DNA from: Tilletiopsis washingtonensis
Taxonomy: Eukaryota; Basidiomycota; Exobasidiomycetes; Entylomatales
Assembly (NCBI RefSeq): GCF_003144115.1
Contig: NW_020312003.1
Location: forward strand, 222,153-286,152
Reading direction: 5' to 3'
Length of the DNA: 64,000 nt
The position numbers were made by a program, and so were the translations under genes. The notes under the pieces were generated by a model. That model saw only the letters and a program-made list of their open reading frames with translations. It did not search any database and was not told the DNA's origin. Positions 31,974-41,796 of this stretch are shown here, one piece after another. Numbering within the stretch: position 1 is the stretch's first letter; the number at the start of each line of letters is the position of its first letter.

Positions 31974-32854
31974 GCGCTCTGCGCAACGCCATCTCGCCCG
32001 GGCCGCTCCTCGCACAAGGTCCGGTCTCGGCGCAGGCGAGATCCACAGCGCTCGTGCGCTTCGCTGCGCCTCACACATCGCCAATGCATGCTCACGAGGT
32101 AGTCGCATCGTGCGCCGGGCAGCAAGGCCTCAAAACATCAATGCGCCGCCTCATCGTCACGCCAGCTCCTGCGTCTCGGTCTCTCTCCCGCCTCACTCGC
32201 CGTACTACACATCCGCGTGCTGCCTCGCTCGCGCGAGCCAGCACCCGTCCATTCCCAGCCTTTGTATCACCAGCCCACAATCACGCAAGATAGCGCCCTG
32301 CGTGCGAGTCTGTTCGAGAGGCGAGCCGCGAGTATTCAGGACGCATCATCAGAGAGTGACCCTCGCGGCCCGAGCACGTGTGTGAGCGGTGCGAGCGAGC
32401 CAAGCAGACTGTGCTCGGCGGCAGCGATTGCAAGCTGGCGCAGAACTGACGCCTGCAGACAGCCAGCACCCTGAAGACGGCAAAGAAGTGTATTGACGCG
32501 GCGCGGGGTTTATAGGGCGTGGATGGCGGATGGGAGAGTCCGAAAGGGGAGAGTGGGATGGTGTGGAGAGTGATGTAGATGCGGCGGGCAAGATGGAGTG
32601 GGAGCTGGACGCGATGGAGAGAGAGCGCGCGAGGCCCATCGGCCGTGCTGTCGGCGGAGGATGCCGCAGAGGCTCGAGAGATGATGGAGGAGCGGACAGG
32701 AGAGGAGGCGGACATCCGGGCCATACGTAAGGAAGTCGTAAACGAGGCATGTAGTGGCGCCGCAGACGCGCCGAGAGAGGAGGGAGAGGCACCGCAGAGC
32801 TCGACGATCAGAGCCTCGCCGCCATGGTGCCGCTAGACGTGAGGGCGTGGACGA
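31974..32854. other. Convergent intergenic region, SUMO / SMI1
   Basis: 881 bases lie between two convergent stop codons. GC falls somewhat in the first half. Open frames on both strands lack coding character. It is long for a convergent spacer, so long 3' untranslated regions or a non-coding transcript are possible, but I see no specific feature. Confidence 0.45.
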
Positions 32855-35287
32855 TTAGGCGGAGGAGAAGTTAAGGGCGCCCGTAACGGCCGCCTGCTGC
32901 TGCGTCTTGGGCGTGGCGTCGACGAGCGCCGAGCCCATGATGCTGTTCGTGCGCGAGTGCGGCGGGCTCTTCACGGCCGGCGGCGGCGCCCGCGTCAGCG
33001 TCGGCGTGCCGGGGAAGGCGCCCTGGCCTGCCAGCGGACTCGACACGTTTGGCTCGTACGGCGACGGCTGGCGCAGTCCGGGCGAGCTTGGGGCTGAGCC
33101 GGCGTCGATAAGCGGCAGCTCGCCATTGGCAACGAGAGTGCGCGAGGGCGTGCGCGACGTGTTGGTAAAGGAGTTGGCAGATGAGAGGCGCGGGCTCGTC
33201 AGACCGCCCTGACGCGAGCCAGCCGTGCTGTCGACGACGACGTCAGACAGCATCGAGTTGCTCGATGCATGCGCGGCATTCGCAGCGAGCGGATCGTACG
33301 CATCGCTGCTGGAGCGCGTGTCCAGCTCGACGCTGTCGTCGTCGCGCGGCATTGGCGTGTCGCGCAGGCCGAGGCCCGTGTTGGCGCTCCCTCGCCGCAC
33401 GGCATCGCGGTACCACTCGCCGCTGTTGCTGCTCCGCCGCGGATTGCCGCCGCCGGGCAGCAGGCCGCCGCCAGGCACGACAGGGCTGCTGCGCATGCCC
33501 ATTCCCATGCCCATGCCGCCCGCACCCGCGGGCGGACGGTTGCGCTCCATGTCGAAGTGGTAGTGCCCGGCCGAGGCCGCCATGGCGGCGGCATGTGCTG
33601 CGCGCACATCGTCGATCGTCGGCAGGTCGAGTGGCGCAGCGGGCGCCGGCGGCGGACGCCGCACCCGAGGCACCTGCTGTTGCTGTTGCTGCTGCAGCTG
33701 TGCGTCGGGGCCCAGCTCGCGCTGCTTTTGCTTGGCGCGCGATGCCTTGGTAGAGGGTAAGGGCGGCGAGAGCGTGTCTCGTGCGTCGATCGGAGCAGGC
33801 ACAAAGGCGCTGCTGCCTGACGCGCCTGCGCCCGTGACTGTCGAGGAGCTGCCTTGCGAGCCAGGCGAGGCGAGCGGGTGCGAAGCGGCATCCTCGCCCG
33901 AGGTCGAAGCGCCAGACTTGTCCTCTTCGATGAGCACTGCCACCTCGGGCTGCGCCTGCGACCCGCTGCCTTCGGCATCGATGGCCTCGCCGTTCTCATT
34001 CACGCGCTCGGACTCGTCGAGCCGCAGAGCAGGCGTCTCAAGCGTCCATGCCGGCTGGCCCGCCGGGAGTCCGATCTCCTCCCAGTTGCGCATCGACCGC
34101 TCGGCCCAGGCCTCGAGCACGGGCCAGCCCTTGTAGTCGCCCGTGAGGCGGAAGCCGGCCGCGCCGCTGCCGCCACGGTCACCGCCGCCAAGGCCTGCGC
34201 CCGAGCCGCCGCCGGAGAAGTACGACTCGTAGCCAACGGTGTCCTCCTCGTCTTCTGAGCCGCTGTTGACCTCCTCCAGGCTCCACATCTCACCGGCCTC
34301 GAGCTCCTCGGCCACAAACTGCAGGAAGCGGCCCCAGCCGCCTTCGCCTTCGCCGCGCCAGAGCACCACCTTGGTGTCGAAGTCGCGGCCGAAGAGAATG
34401 ACCTGTCCGGGCGCGCCGCCGCCTGATGGCGCGGGGCTGAGGTCGACGCCGATGTAGTTGCCCACGTGGTCGGTGATGAGCGGCAGCCAGCCGCGGCAGC
34501 TGTACTCGGAGCGCACCCAGCCGGCCGGGCACGACGTCATCCAGCCGCGCACCTCGTCGTTGGCGCCCGAGGACGGGTCTTCGTCGACGTTGCGCCAGAA
34601 GCGCCACTCCTGCGTGATCTGCTCGATGGAGAGCAGCGGCAGGCCAAAGAAGATGCCGTCGCTGCAGCTCTCTTTTGACTCGAGCTCCTGGCCGTCGTAG
34701 CACAGGTAGCTGTCGCGCACCGCCGGCGGCAACGAAAAGCCAATCGTCATCTCCAGCTCGTCGAGCGCAGAGTCGAGCGCGGGCCAGTTGAGCGTGTCGC
34801 CCAGCTCAAAGTAGTTGTCGTCGCACCACTTGCGGATGCGCTGCCACGTGTGCCGCAGCGGCGGGTAGGCCGTCGACGGGATACTGATATTCGCCGAGTG
34901 GTTGGCGTCCATAGATGGCCGCGCGCCGCCGCCCGACGTGAGCGCCGTGACGCTCGAGGCGGCGCCGTTCTCGGAGCGCCACGGCCGCGCGCTGCCCGGC
35001 GCCGGCGGGTAGGCCTGGCCGAGCGGCCCGGCGCTCGACGGACTGGCCATGCCGCTGCCATTGCCAAAGGGCGACGGCGATTCCTGCCCATAACGCTGGC
35101 TGTACGGCAGCGACCAGGTGCCAGCGCCGCCGTCGTCGAAGTCGCCCAGGCGGCCCGGCGGCGCGCGGCGAGAGGCCGACGGCAGGCCCGAGCCAAAGGC
35201 CGAGCCGCGCTTGCTGCGCGCGCCCGAGCTCGACGAGCTGGGCGCGCCGGTGAAGAAGGCCTGGATGGAGGAGAAGTTGAAGGCCAT
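32855..35287 (-). CDS. SMI1: Cell wall assembly regulator Smi1/Knr4
   Basis: Knr4/Smi1 proteins link cell-integrity signalling to glucan synthesis and bud growth. The coding region is one uninterrupted exon of 810 codons, unusual in this intron-rich window. The SMI1/KNR4 domain spans about residues 140-340: HTWQRIRKWCDDNYFELGDT, LNWPALDSALDELEMTIGFS, LPPAVRDSYLCYDGQE, GIFFGLPLLSIEQI, GWLPLITDHVGNYIGVDLSP and KVVLWRGEGEGGWGRFLQFV. N- and C-terminal regions are Ser/Pro/Gly-rich and probably disordered, with a short polyglutamine run. The start at MAFNFSSIQAFFTG is chosen because the sequence upstream of this ATG, though open, looks non-coding. Confidence 0.94.
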   Translation of the reverse strand: MAFNFSSIQAFFTGAPSSSSSGARSKRGSAFGSGLPSASRRAPPGRLGDFDDGGAGTWSLPYSQRYGQESPSPFGNGSGMASPSSAGPLGQAYPPAPGSARPWRSENGAASSVTALTSGGGARPSMDANHSANISIPSTAYPPLRHTWQRIRKWCDDNYFELGDTLNWPALDSALDELEMTIGFSLPPAVRDSYLCYDGQELESKESCSDGIFFGLPLLSIEQITQEWRFWRNVDEDPSSGANDEVRGWMTSCPAGWVRSEYSCRGWLPLITDHVGNYIGVDLSPAPSGGGAPGQVILFGRDFDTKVVLWRGEGEGGWGRFLQFVAEELEAGEMWSLEEVNSGSEDEEDTVGYESYFSGGGSGAGLGGGDRGGSGAAGFRLTGDYKGWPVLEAWAERSMRNWEEIGLPAGQPAWTLETPALRLDESERVNENGEAIDAEGSGSQAQPEVAVLIEEDKSGASTSGEDAASHPLASPGSQGSSSTVTGAGASGSSAFVPAPIDARDTLSPPLPSTKASRAKQKQRELGPDAQLQQQQQQQVPRVRRPPPAPAAPLDLPTIDDVRAAHAAAMAASAGHYHFDMERNRPPAGAGGMGMGMGMRSSPVVPGGGLLPGGGNPRRSSNSGEWYRDAVRRGSANTGLGLRDTPMPRDDDSVELDTRSSSDAYDPLAANAAHASSNSMLSDVVVDSTAGSRQGGLTSPRLSSANSFTNTSRTPSRTLVANGELPLIDAGSAPSSPGLRQPSPYEPNVSSPLAGQGAFPGTPTLTRAPPPAVKSPPHSRTNSIMGSALVDATPKTQQQAAVTGALNFSSA

Positions 35288-36846
35288 TGCGGGCTGTAGG
35301 CAGGGCGTCAGACGTGGCCCAGAGATGCGAGCCAGCGCGGGCGAGGTGTTGGCGAGTCTCGGGCTGTGGAGTCGCGCACCAGGCACCAAGGCTACATCTG
35401 TGCTGGCGGTGCAGCAGCCTAGCAGCTCCGAGAGAGAAGGCGACGATGCCTTGTGCCCATGCAAAGTCTCCTCTCGCATGCGAGACACGGGCACAGAGAG
35501 CAACACCATCCGTGCACGACGTCGCCTGCACTCACCGAGCACGCTAGGAGCGGCCAGCTTCAAACAGATGCGACGAGAAGCTAGCTGCTGAAGGGAGCTG
35601 CGAGCGAGGCAGCCTCTACGCAGGCGAAGCAAGGGCCGTGCGAGCAGCCGCGTCGCGGATGCAGCGGGGCGCGTGGGCGAGGCAGGTGGTGCGCGGCGAC
35701 GAGCAGCTCGGCGGACGCGCTCGGCGACGGCGCACGCCAGAGAGCCGGCGCGCGGCGAGGTGAAGAGCGCACAGACGGAGCGACGGCGCAGTGCTGCGTA
35801 GGGTGCAGCAGGAGGCAGCGGCGAGGGCGTGAGGCGGCGTCAAGGAAGCAGGATCGTGGTCACGAGAGGACTTGGCGGAGCGTCGGTGCGCGGCGCGACG
35901 TGCGGTGCGCCGTGCAGCAAGCGCAAGGCAAGCGCGCGCAGGCCGAGCCAAGCGCGCCCGCCGCCGCCGCCGCGACGGCAGGCCGGCACAGGCTGCGTCG
36001 CAGCGGCACACGCGTCTCGCTGTCGCTCTGAGAGGCAAGCACGCCGCGCCGCATCCGCCGCCGCCGCGCTGCGCCCAGCCGTGCATCTGCAGCCCAGCCG
36101 CAGCGGCGTCTCTGTGCGCGGTGCGGTGCGCTGGCTGCAGCGCCGCGAGCACAGACATGAGAGGGCACACGGCCCGAGGCTCCCTGACCTCTCATGCGAC
36201 AGGCGCTGCTGGGCCCTGCGCTCGGCACGCCGTGAGATTGAGCAGCACAGCGCAGACGAGCGGCTGCGGGCGTCGTCGATGCCCCGCTGGCCCATTTGAT
36301 TTGGCTTCCCCTTGCGCCGGCGCCGCGAGAGAGGTCATCGCGGCGACGAAGATGCGCCGTCGAGCGCTCGAGGGGACGCTCGCACGGGGCATCCCCAGTA
36401 CGCCTCGTCCTCGCAACGTCCAAGAAGAGCACTTCTGTCTCTACACTCGCTGGTCCTGCGGCACCTCCAGTCCTCCTTTGCCGCCAGGGACGGGTGCGAG
36501 AAGGACGCGACTTGTGTGGGGCTGAAGAGAGGCCCAAGGCAGTCGGGTCTGCCCCTAGAGCAAGCTCGACGCGGACAAAGCGCCAGCGCAGCAGCGCCGC
36601 CTTTAGCGTCCTCCTTGTCCGGCTGAGAAGCTCCAAACGGGCGCTGCCGCGCGATGATCAGACGCATGACGAGCAGCTCAAGTCTCATGGACGGGCGCTG
36701 CTGGCTCGGCTGTGGGAATGAGGCTCGGATCGACGAAGCGCAACAGTGTCGATCGCACCGCAGGCTTCAGATGGTCTGGCAAGCGCTTCTCTCAGAGCTC
36801 GAGCACACCGCAGTCGAACACAACCGTGAATTACACACGCCCGCTC
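35288..36846. promoter_or_regulatory. Upstream region of SMI1, no gene seen
   Basis: 1,559 bases lie between the SMI1 start and the proteasome gene stop, both on the - strand. Several open frames overlap on both strands but all translate to Arg/Ala-rich low complexity. A long promoter or an unrecognised non-coding RNA would fit; nothing specific is visible. Confidence 0.4.
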
Positions 36847-37911
36847 TCAGTCCTTCTTGAGCTCTCGTCGCAGGACAACCGTAGCGCCCGGCGTCTGCGT
36901 GTCCTCGCCGCCCGTCGCCTCGACGGCGCTCTGCAGCTGCACCTCGCTGGCCGCCGAGCCGGGCACGCGCACAATGTACATCTCCAGCCCGTCGCCCACC
37001 TCAATGTGCCGCTCGGTGGCCGAGGTGAACGAGTCGGTGACGATGCGCAGCACCTCGGGCACCGTCATGGTCCCTGGCTCGGGGATTGGCCGCGCGGCCA
37101 CGGGCAGCTGGTTCTTGAACATGATCTGCGGGGAGTGTGTGAGTATGGAGTGGCGGCAGAGGCATTCAAGGAGCACGGCACGGCGTCCGTCGCGCTGATC
37201 ACGAATTGCCAGAACTGCGACCTACCGCCGCTCACACCACACTGTCACCGCCGCTCGCAACACAGCACTCACCTGGCTGTCGAGGAACGGCTGCAGCAGG
37301 CTCTGTGCGGCACCAGCAGCGCGGCAGAACTCGCGCTCGTAGCTGCCGACGGGGTCGAAGCTGTACACGGCGCCGCGGCCCTGCTCGTCGACGCCGCCGA
37401 GGATGTTGTAGACGTAGTAGGGGAAGAAGCGCTTGCCGTACAGCATCGTGCTGATGAGGCGTGCGATGGAGTGCAGCGGCATCGAGGAGCCGTGCGCGTG
37501 GCGGTACAGCTCGAGACGCTGCTTCAGTCGCGACACGAGCGCCTCGGCATCGGCGCTGAAGCCGTTGCAAGCCAGCGTGGCGCGGTCGGTGCTGCGTGGA
37601 GGAGGCGTGAGCAGGCTGGCTGAGCACTACTCGCGTCGTCCGAGCTGCAGCATCTTTCGCCGCTGCACCTGCTACGCCACTCGCTCAAGACACGGCATCC
37701 GGTGCTCGACTCACAGGCGGTGCACCTTGGGCTTGTAGCGCGTCTGGATGTTGTAGCCCTCGCTCTGGCGCGTGTCGCCGGCGACGACGCAGAAGTCGGC
37801 GCCGGCGATGGCGAGGATGGAGCCGCCGTTGTCGGTGTAGGGCGAGAAGGCATGCGCCGTGGGCGCCGATGTGGCGGCGTGCGGTGCACGGCTGGGGTTG
37901 AGCGCAATCAT
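36847..37911 (-). CDS. PRE7: 20S proteasome subunit beta6 (Pre7)
   Basis: Structural, non-catalytic beta subunit of the 20S core. Exons 37911-37715, 37591-37273 and 37125-36847 give 264 residues. Landmarks: FSPYTDNGGSILAIAGADFC, VVAGDTRQSEGYNIQTRYKP, LACNGFSADAEALVSRLKQ, ARLISTMLYGKRFFPYYVYN, ILGGVDEQGRGAVYSFDPVG, SYEREFCRAAGAAQSLLQPF and VTDSFTSATERHIEVGDGLE. No catalytic N-terminal Thr is expected in beta6. Its promoter is shared with the RNase P-type gene (226 bases between starts), which contains a CACGTG box near 38053. Confidence 0.96.
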
Positions 37912-38137
37912 GATGGGTGGAGGGATGCGGTGGAGGTGCGGCAAGGGAGCTGCGAGCCGGTGTCGAAGGAGGCAGCCGCGCGGCGGGGTGGCTCGAGCAC
38001 CTCCGCCGCGCCGCCGCGCAGCCCCGGCCTGAGCGCCGCCGCGTCAGCGGTCACGTGGATGCGCCCTGCCTTGGCTGGCCATGCGCTGCTCCCACCTTCG
38101 CGCGGCTCCACAGCATCAAGGCGCCAGCCCCAAGCCC

Positions 38138-38923
38138 ATGTCGGAGCTGCACCAGCATCTCCTGGCGCACGCCTTTCTGCCACAGGCACCGCGGCATGCC
38201 GCTCACTTCGCTGCGGCCTTCTCGCGCGAGCCCGGCGGCCAGGCAGGCGAGCGGCGAGCGCTGCCGGCCTTCTTTGCGGCGCACAACCCGAGCTGCGTGC
38301 GCTGCGATGTGCCCCTCATCCCCGGCATGACGGCACGCACGGGCAGACGCTCGCGCAAGTGCTTGCTCTGCGGCACGGTGTGCTCGCCCGCATTGACGAG
38401 CAAGCCGGCTGTGCCCTCGACGCGCGCACGGCAACGGGCAGCAAAGGCAAAGGCGGCGCAGCAGGCTCAGGAGAAGCGAGCAGCCGTGGCCCCAGCGCTG
38501 CCCGTCGCAACGTCGTCGAAGAGCGTCGAGCCACCGCGCGCGGCTCCTGCCCAGGCCGAGCCCATCCCACAGACGCTCGACGCGAAGCGCCTGCAGAAGA
38601 AGAAGCGCAAGGCCGAGGCGGCGTCCCTCGCTGTCCCGCCGGAGCGGCCCGCACCGCCGCATGCTGCACCAGCTCTGCAGGTACCAAGCACATCTGCCAT
38701 CGCGGCGTCACCACCGCTCGCTCCTGCTCCTCCTGCGCCACCACCGACACGGTCCTCAAGTAGAGAGATACCGAGCGCTCGCGGCGGCAGCAGCGCCAAG
38801 AGCGAGAAGAAGGCTGCGCTGCGCGCCATGCTCGCGGCCGACAAAGCACGGCGAGAGCAGCAAGAGGCGGCCAAGACGGCCGCGCCCAAGTCAGGACTGC
38901 AGGGCTGGCTCGACGCGCTGTAG
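38138..38923 (+). CDS. RNase P/MRP zinc-ribbon subunit (Rpr2/Rpp21/Snm1)
   Basis: Single exon of 261 residues. The N-terminal half has a helical start and then the Rpr2-family zinc ribbon: HNPSCVRCDVPLIPGMTAR, followed by SRKCLLCGTVC, giving two CxxC pairs. The basic C-terminal half has KKKKRK-like and Ala/Pro-rich stretches and ends with a helix AALRAMLAADKARREQQEA. Members bind the RNase P or MRP RNA and act in tRNA or rRNA processing. I cannot tell Rpr2 (RNase P) from Snm1 (RNase MRP) by sequence alone. The ATG is the one giving the family's usual spacing to the first CxxC. Confidence 0.8.
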   Translation: MSELHQHLLAHAFLPQAPRHAAHFAAAFSREPGGQAGERRALPAFFAAHNPSCVRCDVPLIPGMTARTGRRSRKCLLCGTVCSPALTSKPAVPSTRARQRAAKAKAAQQAQEKRAAVAPALPVATSSKSVEPPRAAPAQAEPIPQTLDAKRLQKKKRKAEAASLAVPPERPAPPHAAPALQVPSTSAIAASPPLAPAPPAPPPTRSSSREIPSARGGSSAKSEKKAALRAMLAADKARREQQEAAKTAAPKSGLQGWLDAL

Positions 38924-39062
38924 CGCAGCTCAAGTCTGCGTCGCGGCGCCTTCACCCATCTGTCACGTCTCACACGCATCTCGATACCAATCTCATCACA
39001 TTCACCTCGCCCTCGCCTCATCACTGGCCGCCGTGTGTGCCATCGTCACCGCAGGAGCGCGC

Positions 39063-40487
39063 CTACAGGTTCGACTTGCCCTTGGGCGGGTTCTGGGGGT
39101 CGGCACGGACGCGGAGAACCACCTTGCCCCAGGTCTCGCGCGCCATCAGCGCCTCGAGAGCCGGCGTCAGCTGGTCTAGACCTGTGTGCAGCATGCGAGT
39201 CAGTCGTGGCAGGCATCAGATGGAGGGCAAGTCACGCACCGTCGTAGACCTTCTTGTAGACGACGGCCTTTGCCTTCTTGCTCGTGAGCAGCTCCATGAT
39301 GCCGTCCCAGACCTTGGGCACCTGCTCCGGGTCCTTGACGCTGTGAAGCCGCGAATCAGCAGAGACTATCGTGCGAGGCAAAGCGGCACGCCACGCACGT
39401 GTTGAGGCCCCAGAAGACGCCCATCAGGGTGCACTGCTTCAGCAGCACCAGGTTGGCCGGCACCTTCTCAATGTCGCCCGCAGCGAAGCCGATGACGAGA
39501 ATCCGTCCGTTCCATGCGATACACTGCACGGTGGTCAAAGAGCGAGACACAGGCTGGACCTGCTGCAATTCTCACCTTCAGCGACGGGAGAATCATGCCG
39601 ACCGGGTCGTACACGACGTCGACGCCGTGGTCCTCCGTGATCTCTGCGGCGGGGCTCAGTATGCGGCCTGGCCAGGGTGCGCGTCTCTTACTCACCCTTC
39701 ACCTTCTTGAACCACTCCTTGTCGCGGTAATTGACGGCATGATCTGCACCGCCGACCTCAGTGCACACCTTGAGCTTCTCGTCGCTGCCCGCCGTCGCAA
39801 TTACCTTGGCGCCGAGGGCCTTTGCGATCTGGATCGCGCAGAGACCAACGCCGCCAGCGCCGGCGTGGATGAGCACCCACTCGCCCGGCTGCACGTTGGC
39901 GCGGAAGCGCAGCGCTGCGTAAGACGTCGGCCAGGTCACGTAGAGCCCGGAAGCCTGCGACGTGGCATTAGCACCTGCTGCGACACTCGCGCCTCTGCAC
40001 CACGCACCTCCTCGAACGACATGCCCTCTGGGATCTCCTGCAGCGACGAGCTCTCCGCGACGACCTCTGATGCGGCTCCCGCGTCAGTGCTGGCTCTGAT
40101 CACCCTGATAGACGCTGCTCACGCTCTGCATAGCTGCCATTGGCGCTGCCAAAGACGCGCGTCTTGCCCGGCACCCAGTTGCAGCCATCGGGGATCGGCG
40201 AGTTGGCCGAGATGACGCCGGCGATCTCGGTGCCTGGGATGTAGGGGAAGGGCTTCTTGATCTGGTACTTGCCGCGCACCTGCAGCTGGTCGAAGCTGTT
40301 GCGGGTTTGTGAGTGGGGGCAGGCGCAGGCCAGTGCAGCGCACGCACAGGTTGAGGCTGGCGCTGTAGACGTCGACGAGCACCTCGGTGCCGTCGGCGTC
40401 GACGCTGGGCGCCGGCGCGTCGCGGCGCAGCTTGCCCGGCAGCTCGCTGAGCTGCTTGATGTCGGCGTCCATGATGTAGGCGTGCAT
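39063..40487 (-). CDS. Zinc-less quinone oxidoreductase, SNL C-terminus
   Basis: Medium-chain dehydrogenase/reductase of the NADPH:quinone oxidoreductase type. Eight or so exons join cleanly. Landmarks: TEVLVDVYSASLNLFDQLQV, KKPFPYIPGTEIAGVISA, GSANGSYAEQVVAE, ASGLYVTWPTSYAALRFRAN, the nucleotide-binding WVLIHAGAGGVGLCAIQIAK, LGAKVIATAGSDEKL, GVDVVYDPVG and NGRILVIGFAAGDIEKVPAN. The cysteines of zinc-binding alcohol dehydrogenases are absent. The protein ends KGKSNL; SNL fits the relaxed type 1 peroxisomal signal. It lies head to head with the DUF2470 gene. The substrate is not deducible. Confidence 0.9.
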
Positions 40488-40790
40488 GCTGGGCGAGCGT
40501 GAGTGTGGGTCAGGCGGATGATGGAGGTGGAGACGAGGCAGGGGGCAAGCAGCGCTGCCCGGCGCACGGCTCGCGAGCGGCGCCGGCCCGGTCCGCGCCT
40601 CGCGGGGTCGGGAGTCGGGACGGAGAGCGTGGGAGCAGCTGGCGACTGCGGGGCAGCGGCGGGCCTCCGGCTTCCACGCGCGGCGCGGGCGGGCGGGCGA
40701 CGTGTGGAGTGCCGGAGCAGCCCGTCCAGCGTCAGCAGCAGCCTCAGCCCGCTCCGCCTTGTCTCAGCACCACCACACACAGCACACACC
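40488..40790. promoter_or_regulatory. Divergent promoter, quinone oxidoreductase / DUF2470
   Basis: 303 bases lie between the two start codons. The end near 40741-40790 is C/A-rich, with a CACACA tract just before the DUF2470 ATG. No further element is identified. Confidence 0.5.
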
Positions 40791-41717
40791 ATGGCAGACC
40801 TCAAGACGCGCGCCAGCTCCATCCTCGCCCACCTCAACGGCGACCACGCCGACTCGCTGCGCAGCATCGTCGCGCGCAGCGAGGAGCTGCCGTACCTGCC
40901 CTCGCGCGCCCGCGCCACGGCCATCGATGCCGACGGCTTCGACGTCGAGTACACGCTGCAGCACAGCCTCGCTTCCAAGGCCGAGAAGCGCCGCGCGCGC
41001 GTCGCCTTCAAGCAGCCGCTCAAGCAGTCGGGCGAGGCGCGCGCCGCCTTTGTCGGCCTCAGCAATGAAAGTGCCGGCCTTTGGGTGCGTAGTGAGATTG
41101 AGACGCTGTGGAAAGCAGCAGCGCGCAGTGCAGTGGAGGTCCCATGGGGGGCCTCGCTTTACCTGCCTGGCGCTCAACGAGCCATCTGTGCGACTTGAGG
41201 GACGACCCGATGCGCGTAGTTGTGAGGCTGCGTGAGCGCGCTCTCGCTGCCAGGAAGCCCCCCCCCCCCCTTGCTCATGTCTGAACGCTGACCTCTACAT
41301 CGACAGTACCCCGTCCGCTTCGGCGTCACGCCACACCTTCCCGGCGCTCTGGCGCTCGGCGCGCTGCTCTACGCGCTCAGCAAGGCGTACGACTTCCCGG
41401 CGGCGCAGGTGGCGCTGATGCCCGTGCTGCAGCGCTACCCCGACGCGCCCGACTGGGCCGCCTGGCTGCTGCGCCAGATCGGCGTCGCGCACGCCGTCGA
41501 GAGCGTGCTCATGTTCCTCTATGTGCTCAAGCGCGGCGGCTCGGTCGTCACGGCGGTATGTGCTCACGATGCAGCAGCGCAACAGATGTGGCTGAGACGC
41601 TGACACTCTCCACAGGCCAAGTGGGCAGCCGTGCACCTGCCCGTCGGCTTCCCGAATTTCTTCTCCTTCCGCAAGCTCAACCCGGCCGGCGTGCAGAAGA
41701 AGGGCAAGGGCCACTGA
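40791..41717 (+). CDS. DUF2470-domain membrane protein
   Basis: Exons 40791-41084, 41307 to about 41555, and about 41616 to 41717. The N-terminal 95 residues are a DUF2470 domain, starting ASSILAHLNGDHADSLRSIV with AIDADGFDVEYTLQHSLASK and RVAFKQPLKQSGEARAAF; this fold is related to haem-utilisation proteins. The C-terminal part has two or three hydrophobic segments (HLPGALALGALLYALSKAYD, VAHAVESVLMFLYVLKRGG, HLPVGFPNFFSFRKL), so it is probably an integral membrane protein. The end is basic (KKGKGH). The first intron (222 nt) contains a run of 13 C. The combination of DUF2470 with a membrane tail is known in fungi, but the function is unknown. Confidence 0.85.
41258..41270. repeat. Homopolymer of 13 C in an intron
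   Basis: Thirteen cytosines lie 36 nt before the 3' end of the first intron of the DUF2470 gene, ahead of a CTGAAC/CTGACC branch region. The length is a direct count. Confidence 0.9.
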
Positions 41718-41796
41718 GCGCGCCGCGAGGGCCGGCAGTGGCGAGGCAATCGTGATGCTTAGTCTACAGTGGATGAGGATCAGGTCGTAAAGGTCA

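Noticed and set aside
35600-36700. A gene in the long gap upstream of SMI1.
   Set aside because: Frames on both strands translate to Arg/Ala-rich sequence with no recognisable domain, typical of GC-rich non-coding DNA.
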